64,000 nt of DNA, from positions 1 through 64,000 of the forward strand of contig NZ_SMAH01000009.1 in NCBI RefSeq assembly GCF_004342625.1. Direction: 5' to 3'. The stretch is from Tepidimonas ignava (lineage in GTDB: Bacteria > Pseudomonadota > Gammaproteobacteria > Burkholderiales > Burkholderiaceae_C). Positions 61,052 through 64,000 of the stretch are shown here, piece after piece. The notes beneath the pieces were generated by a model. That model had not been told where the DNA came from, ran no database searches, and saw only the letters and a program-made list of their open reading frames with translations. The first letter of the stretch is position 1, and each line of letters begins with the position of its first letter. The position numbers and the translations under genes were made by a program.

Positions 61052-61084
61052 AGCGCGCATCCAACCCTCCCCAACCGTCGGTGG
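61014..61084 (+). promoter_or_regulatory. Antiterminator pairing in the aroG leader
   Basis: CCACCGGCGGT (61014-61024, codons 16-19 of the leader peptide) can pair with ACCGTCGGTGG (61074-61084) over 11 positions with one G-U. The second segment is the 5' arm of the terminator, so the two structures exclude each other. 61015-61024 is an exact copy of the terminator's 3' arm (61088-61097). Confidence 0.7.
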
Positions 61085-61106
61085 CAACACCGGCGGTTTT
61101 TTTTTT
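61074..61106 (+). terminator. Attenuator terminator before aroG
   Basis: ACCGTCGGTG (61074-61083) pairs with CACCGGCGGT (61088-61097) around a GCAA tetraloop, ten pairs with one G-U, followed by ten T residues (61097-61106). It is the strongest intrinsic terminator in the window, and it lies only 34 bases before the DAHP synthase start codon. Confidence 0.9.
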
Positions 61107-61139
61107 GCCCCCATCCGCACGATGCAAGGAGTCCCGATC

Positions 61140-62276
61140 ATGAGCCCGAGCCCCGCCAAACCCAGCTTGAGCGACGCGTGGTACGCGCACCCGGCCGACC
61201 GCACCAGCCAGACCGACGATCAACGCATCGAGGACATCACCGTGCTGCCGCCGCCCGAGCACCTGATCCGCTTTTTTCCGATTCGGGGCACCGCGATCGA
61301 AAAGCTCATCACGCACACGCGCCGCGCCGTCCACCAAATCCTGCACGGCAAGGACGACCGCCTGTTGGTCATCATCGGGCCGTGCTCGATCCACGACCCC
61401 GCCGCGGCCATGGAGTACGCCCGGCGGCTGAAAGAGCAGCGCGACCGCCATGCGGACACGCTCGAGATCATCATGCGGGTGTACTTCGAAAAGCCCCGCA
61501 CCACGGTGGGCTGGAAGGGGTTGATCAACGACCCGTACCTCGACGAGAGCTTCCGCATCGACGAGGGGCTGCGCATCGCGCGCCAGTTGCTGATCGAAAT
61601 CAACCGGCTGGGCTTGCCCGCGGCGAGCGAATTCCTCGACGTCATCAGCCCGCAGTACATCGCCGACCTGATCTCGTGGGGGGCGATCGGCGCGCGCACC
61701 ACCGAAAGCCAGGTGCACCGCGAGCTGGCCTCGGGGCTGAGCGCGCCCATCGGCTTCAAAAACGGCACCGACGGCAACATCCGCATCGCCACCGACGCCA
61801 TCCTGGCGGCGAGCCGGCCGCACCACTTCCTGTCGGTGCACAAAAACGGCCAGGTGGCCATCGTACGCACCAAAGGCAACCCCGACTGCCACGTCATCCT
61901 GCGCGGCGGCAAGCTGCCCAACTACGACGCCGACAGCGTGGCCATCGCCTGCCAGCAGTTGGCCGACGCCAAGCTGCCCGCGCGCGTGATGGTGGACTGC
62001 AGCCACGGCAACAGCCAAAAGCAGCACGAACGCCAGGTGGACGTGGCGCGCGACGTGGCCGCGCAGATCGCGTCCGGTTCGCAGCGCATTTTTGGGGTGA
62101 TGGTGGAAAGCCACCTGTGCGGCGGCGCGCAAAAGTTCACCCCGGGCAAGGACGATCCGGCCAAGCTGGCCTACGGCCAGAGCATCACCGACGCTTGCAT
62201 CGACTGGGACACCTCGGTGCAGGTGCTGGACACGCTGGCCGCGGCGGTGGCGCAGCGCCGGCGGCAGCGCGGCTGA
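61140..62276 (+). CDS. aroG: 3-deoxy-7-phosphoheptulonate (DAHP) synthase
   Basis: The enzyme (378 residues) condenses phosphoenolpyruvate and erythrose-4-phosphate, the first step to Phe, Tyr, Trp and other chorismate products. It is the class I AroFGH type: LLVIIGPCSIHDPAAAMEYARRL, MRVYFEKPRTTVGWKGLINDP, SEFLDVISPQYIADLISWGAIGAR (split by one conserved residue run), GFKNGTDG, RGGKLPNYD, VDCSHGNSQKQ and VMVESHLCGGAQ. The start, ATG 61140, has GGAG at 8 bases. Which aromatic acid inhibits the enzyme cannot be read safely. Transcription must pass an attenuator just upstream. Confidence 0.96.
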   Translation: MSPSPAKPSLSDAWYAHPADRTSQTDDQRIEDITVLPPPEHLIRFFPIRGTAIEKLITHTRRAVHQILHGKDDRLLVIIGPCSIHDPAAAMEYARRLKEQRDRHADTLEIIMRVYFEKPRTTVGWKGLINDPYLDESFRIDEGLRIARQLLIEINRLGLPAASEFLDVISPQYIADLISWGAIGARTTESQVHRELASGLSAPIGFKNGTDGNIRIATDAILAASRPHHFLSVHKNGQVAIVRTKGNPDCHVILRGGKLPNYDADSVAIACQQLADAKLPARVMVDCSHGNSQKQHERQVDVARDVAAQIASGSQRIFGVMVESHLCGGAQKFTPGKDDPAKLAYGQSITDACIDWDTSVQVLDTLAAAVAQRRRQRG

Positions 62277-62389
62277 CGCGGGCGGGCGCGCCGGCCGCAC
62301 AGCGGCGCCGCCGCGGTGTACCATGGGGGCTGCGGGGGCAACGCAGGCGCGTGCCGCGTGGCACCCCGCCCCCACAGCAAGGCTGGACC

Positions 62390-62710
62390 ATGCGCAACCA
62401 CGTCATCGTTTCCTTTGGCCCCGGGCGGGAGTACACGTTCGACCTCGACGAAGTGCAGCCGATGCCGCACGAGCTGGCGCGGCAGTGGCTGGACGAGCAG
62501 TTCACCGCGTTGGGTTGTGAGCCGCTGCGCCTGACCGGCAAGGTGCTGACCGCTGATAAGGTGCTGGCCATCGCCCAAGCGGTGGGCGAGGAGCGCTTCG
62601 CCCAGCCCGAGCACCGGGCTTGGGCGATGGTGTACGCGCGCGCGGCCAGCAGCCTGTTGGCCAAGCCCATCGTCAAGGTGGACGTGCCCGCGCTGACGGT
62701 CGGTTACTGA
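62390..62710 (+). CDS. Conserved hypothetical protein
   Basis: A 106-residue soluble protein starting MRNHVIVSFGPGREYTFDLDE, with further stretches MPHELARQWLDEQFTALG and VLTADKVLAIAQAVGEERF, ending in VDVPALTVGY. Codon use is like the housekeeping genes, which supports it being real. No domain is recognised. It follows aroG by 113 bp and overlaps the end of mpl on the opposite strand by 7 bases. Confidence 0.7.
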   Translation: MRNHVIVSFGPGREYTFDLDEVQPMPHELARQWLDEQFTALGCEPLRLTGKVLTADKVLAIAQAVGEERFAQPEHRAWAMVYARAASSLLAKPIVKVDVPALTVGY

Positions 62711-64000
62711 AGCGCCGCGGCGCCGGGCGCGTGGGCGGCGGCGCTCAGCGCCGTGGCCAGCTTGTCGTGCACGCCGCCAAAGCCGCCGTTGCTCATGCAC
62801 AGCAGGTGGTCGCCCGGGCGCACGGCGGCCACCACCTGCGCCACCAACGTGTCGATGTCGGGCGCCACCTGCGCGCGCGCGCCCAGCGGGGCCAGCGCTG
62901 CGGCGGCGTCCCAGCCCAGGCCGCCGGCGTGGCAAAACGCCAGCGCGGCCGGCTCCAGGGCCCAAGGCAACTGGGCTTTCATCGTGCCCAGCTTCATCGT
63001 GTTGGAGCGTGGCTCGAAAATGGCCACGATGCGCTCGTGCCCGCGCCCCTGCGCGTCGAGCCGCTGGCGCAGGCCCTCCAGCGTGGTGCGCATCGCCGTC
63101 GGGTGGTGCGCAAAGTCGTCGTACACGGTGACGATCCCGTCGCCCAGCGCGACCCGCGCGCGCACCTCCAGCCGCCGCCGCACCCCCTGAAAAGCGGCCA
63201 GCGCTTCGGCCGCCTGACCCGGCTCGACGCCGACGTGCTCGGCCGCGGCGATGGCCGCCAGCGCGTTGAGCTGGTTGTGCACGCCGGCAAGGCCCCAGCG
63301 CACGCGCGCCACCGGCGTGCCACGGCGCAGCACGGCAAAGTCGTGCGGCTCGCCCTCGGCCGTGTAGTCGCTGTCGGCGGCGCCGAAGGTGCGCAGCTCG
63401 CTCCACAGCCCCTGGTGCAGCACGCGCGTCAGGCTCTCTTCCAGCCCGTTGGCCACCACGCGGCCGCTGGCCGGCACCGTGCGCAGCAGGTGGTGGAATT
63501 GCCGCTCGATGGCCGCCAGGTCGTCGAAGATGTCGGCGTGGTCGAACTCCAGGTTGTTGAGCACGGCGGTGCGGGGACGGTAGTGCACGAACTTGCTGCG
63601 CTTGTCGAAAAACGCCGTGTCGTACTCGTCGGCTTCGATGACGAACGGTGGGCGCTGCCCTGGCGACGGCCCGCGCCCCAGCCGCGCCGAGACGCCAAAG
63701 TCCAGCGGCACCCCGCCGACCAAAAAGCCGGGGTTGTGCCCGGCGCAGGTCAGGATCCAGGCCAGCATCGCGGTGGTGGTGGTCTTGCCGTGGGTGCCGG
63801 CCACCGCCAGCACGTGGCGACCGTGCAGCACGTGCTCGGCCAGCCACTGCGGGCCGCTGGTGTAGCGTGCGCCGGTGTCCAGAATCGCTTCCATCAACGG
63901 GAACTTGGGGCGGCCGTCGGGCAGCCGGGCGCGGCTGACCACGTTGCCGACGACGAAGACATCGGGGCGCAGCGCGAGCTGATCGGCCCCGTAGCCTTCG
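62704..64000 (-). CDS. mpl: UDP-MurNAc:tripeptide ligase Mpl, C-terminal part
   Basis: Mpl joins recycled L-Ala-D-Glu-meso-DAP tripeptide to UDP-MurNAc. The 5' end lies beyond the right edge; about 432 codons and the TAA stop are present. MurC-like motifs: [19 protein letters not shown] (P-loop), VIEADEYDTAFFDKRSKFVHY, LNNLEFDHADIFDDLAAIE, GLAGVHNQLNALAAIAA and TVYDDFAHHPTAMRTTLEGL, then LEPAALAFCHAGGLGWDAAA. The EADEYDTAFFDKRSKF segment separates Mpl from MurC. Together with MurC, murE and mtgA in this window it shows a complete recycling-competent wall pathway. Confidence 0.93.
   Translation of the reverse strand, partial: EGYGADQLALRPDVFVVGNVVSRARLPDGRPKFPLMEAILDTGARYTSGPQWLAEHVLHGRHVLAVAGTHGKTTTTAMLAWILTCAGHNPGFLVGGVPLDFGVSARLGRGPSPGQRPPFVIEADEYDTAFFDKRSKFVHYRPRTAVLNNLEFDHADIFDDLAAIERQFHHLLRTVPASGRVVANGLEESLTRVLHQGLWSELRTFGAADSDYTAEGEPHDFAVLRRGTPVARVRWGLAGVHNQLNALAAIAAAEHVGVEPGQAAEALAAFQGVRRRLEVRARVALGDGIVTVYDDFAHHPTAMRTTLEGLRQRLDAQGRGHERIVAIFEPRSNTMKLGTMKAQLPWALEPAALAFCHAGGLGWDAAAALAPLGARAQVAPDIDTLVAQVVAAVRPGDHLLCMSNGGFGGVHDKLATALSAAAHAPGAAALQ

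Overview
The window is about 64 kb of GC-rich bacterial chromosome with very strong codon bias. Gene order (tuf - tRNA-Trp - secE - nusG - rplKAJL - rpoBC; rsmB - DUF4390 - ntrY-like - ntrX-like; dksA - STAS protein - hslVU; then a complete mraZ-to-lpxC division and cell wall cluster) and the protein sequences point to a betaproteobacterium of the order Burkholderiales, most like Comamonadaceae. The genus cannot be fixed from the sequence alone. TACAAT-like -10 boxes recur in front of genes, and several sit so close to the start codon that the mRNAs should be leaderless.

Layout. 1-13,123: transcription and translation block (3' end of tuf, tRNA-Trp, secE, nusG, L11, L1, L10, L7/L12, RNA polymerase beta and beta'), with structured RNA leaders or hairpins before secE, rplK, rplJ and rpoB. 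13,245-18,306: rsmB, a DUF4390 exported protein, an NtrY-like sensor kinase, an NtrX-like regulator without an AAA+ domain, and tRNA-Phe. About 18,350-22,150: a small accessory island just after tRNA-Phe, holding a frameshifted IS5-type transposase, a truncated phage-tail-like gene, a FitAB/VapBC-type toxin-antitoxin pair and a frameshifted rve-type transposase. 22,305-29,931: an MFS transporter, exonuclease III, a His-rich COG0523 GTPase, a DksA that has lost most zinc-finger cysteines, a STAS protein and the HslVU protease. 30,070-48,634: the dcw cluster mraZ-rsmH-ftsL-ftsI-murE-murF-mraY-murD-ftsW-murG-murC-ddl-ftsQ-ftsA-ftsZ-lpxC, with MraZ-type operator repeats in front and mostly 4-base start/stop overlaps. 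48,654-58,174 (mostly minus strand): ruvC, mtgA, a TonB-like protein, an RNB-domain ribonuclease, a queuosine-precursor transporter behind a preQ1-I-like riboswitch, a flavocytochrome-c-type flavoprotein, a histidine phosphatase, radA and a small esterase. 58,199-64,000: rodA, tldD, a DAHP synthase with an attenuator, a small conserved protein and the 3' part of mpl.

The most striking regulatory element lies at 60,952-61,106. A 27-codon leader peptide beginning MQRRSFYFGYFWFSG is followed by a strong intrinsic terminator directly in front of the DAHP synthase gene. The leader contains an exact 10-base copy of the terminator's 3' arm, so an antiterminator can form. This looks like transcription attenuation of the first shikimate-pathway step by a ribosome that reads Phe, Tyr and Trp codons together. 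Other notable items are the leaderless-promoter pattern, the preQ1-like aptamer, a perfect 15-bp hairpin between rplL and rpoB, two divergent genes with only 24 bp between their start codons, and the cysteine-poor DksA beside a metal-chaperone-type GTPase.
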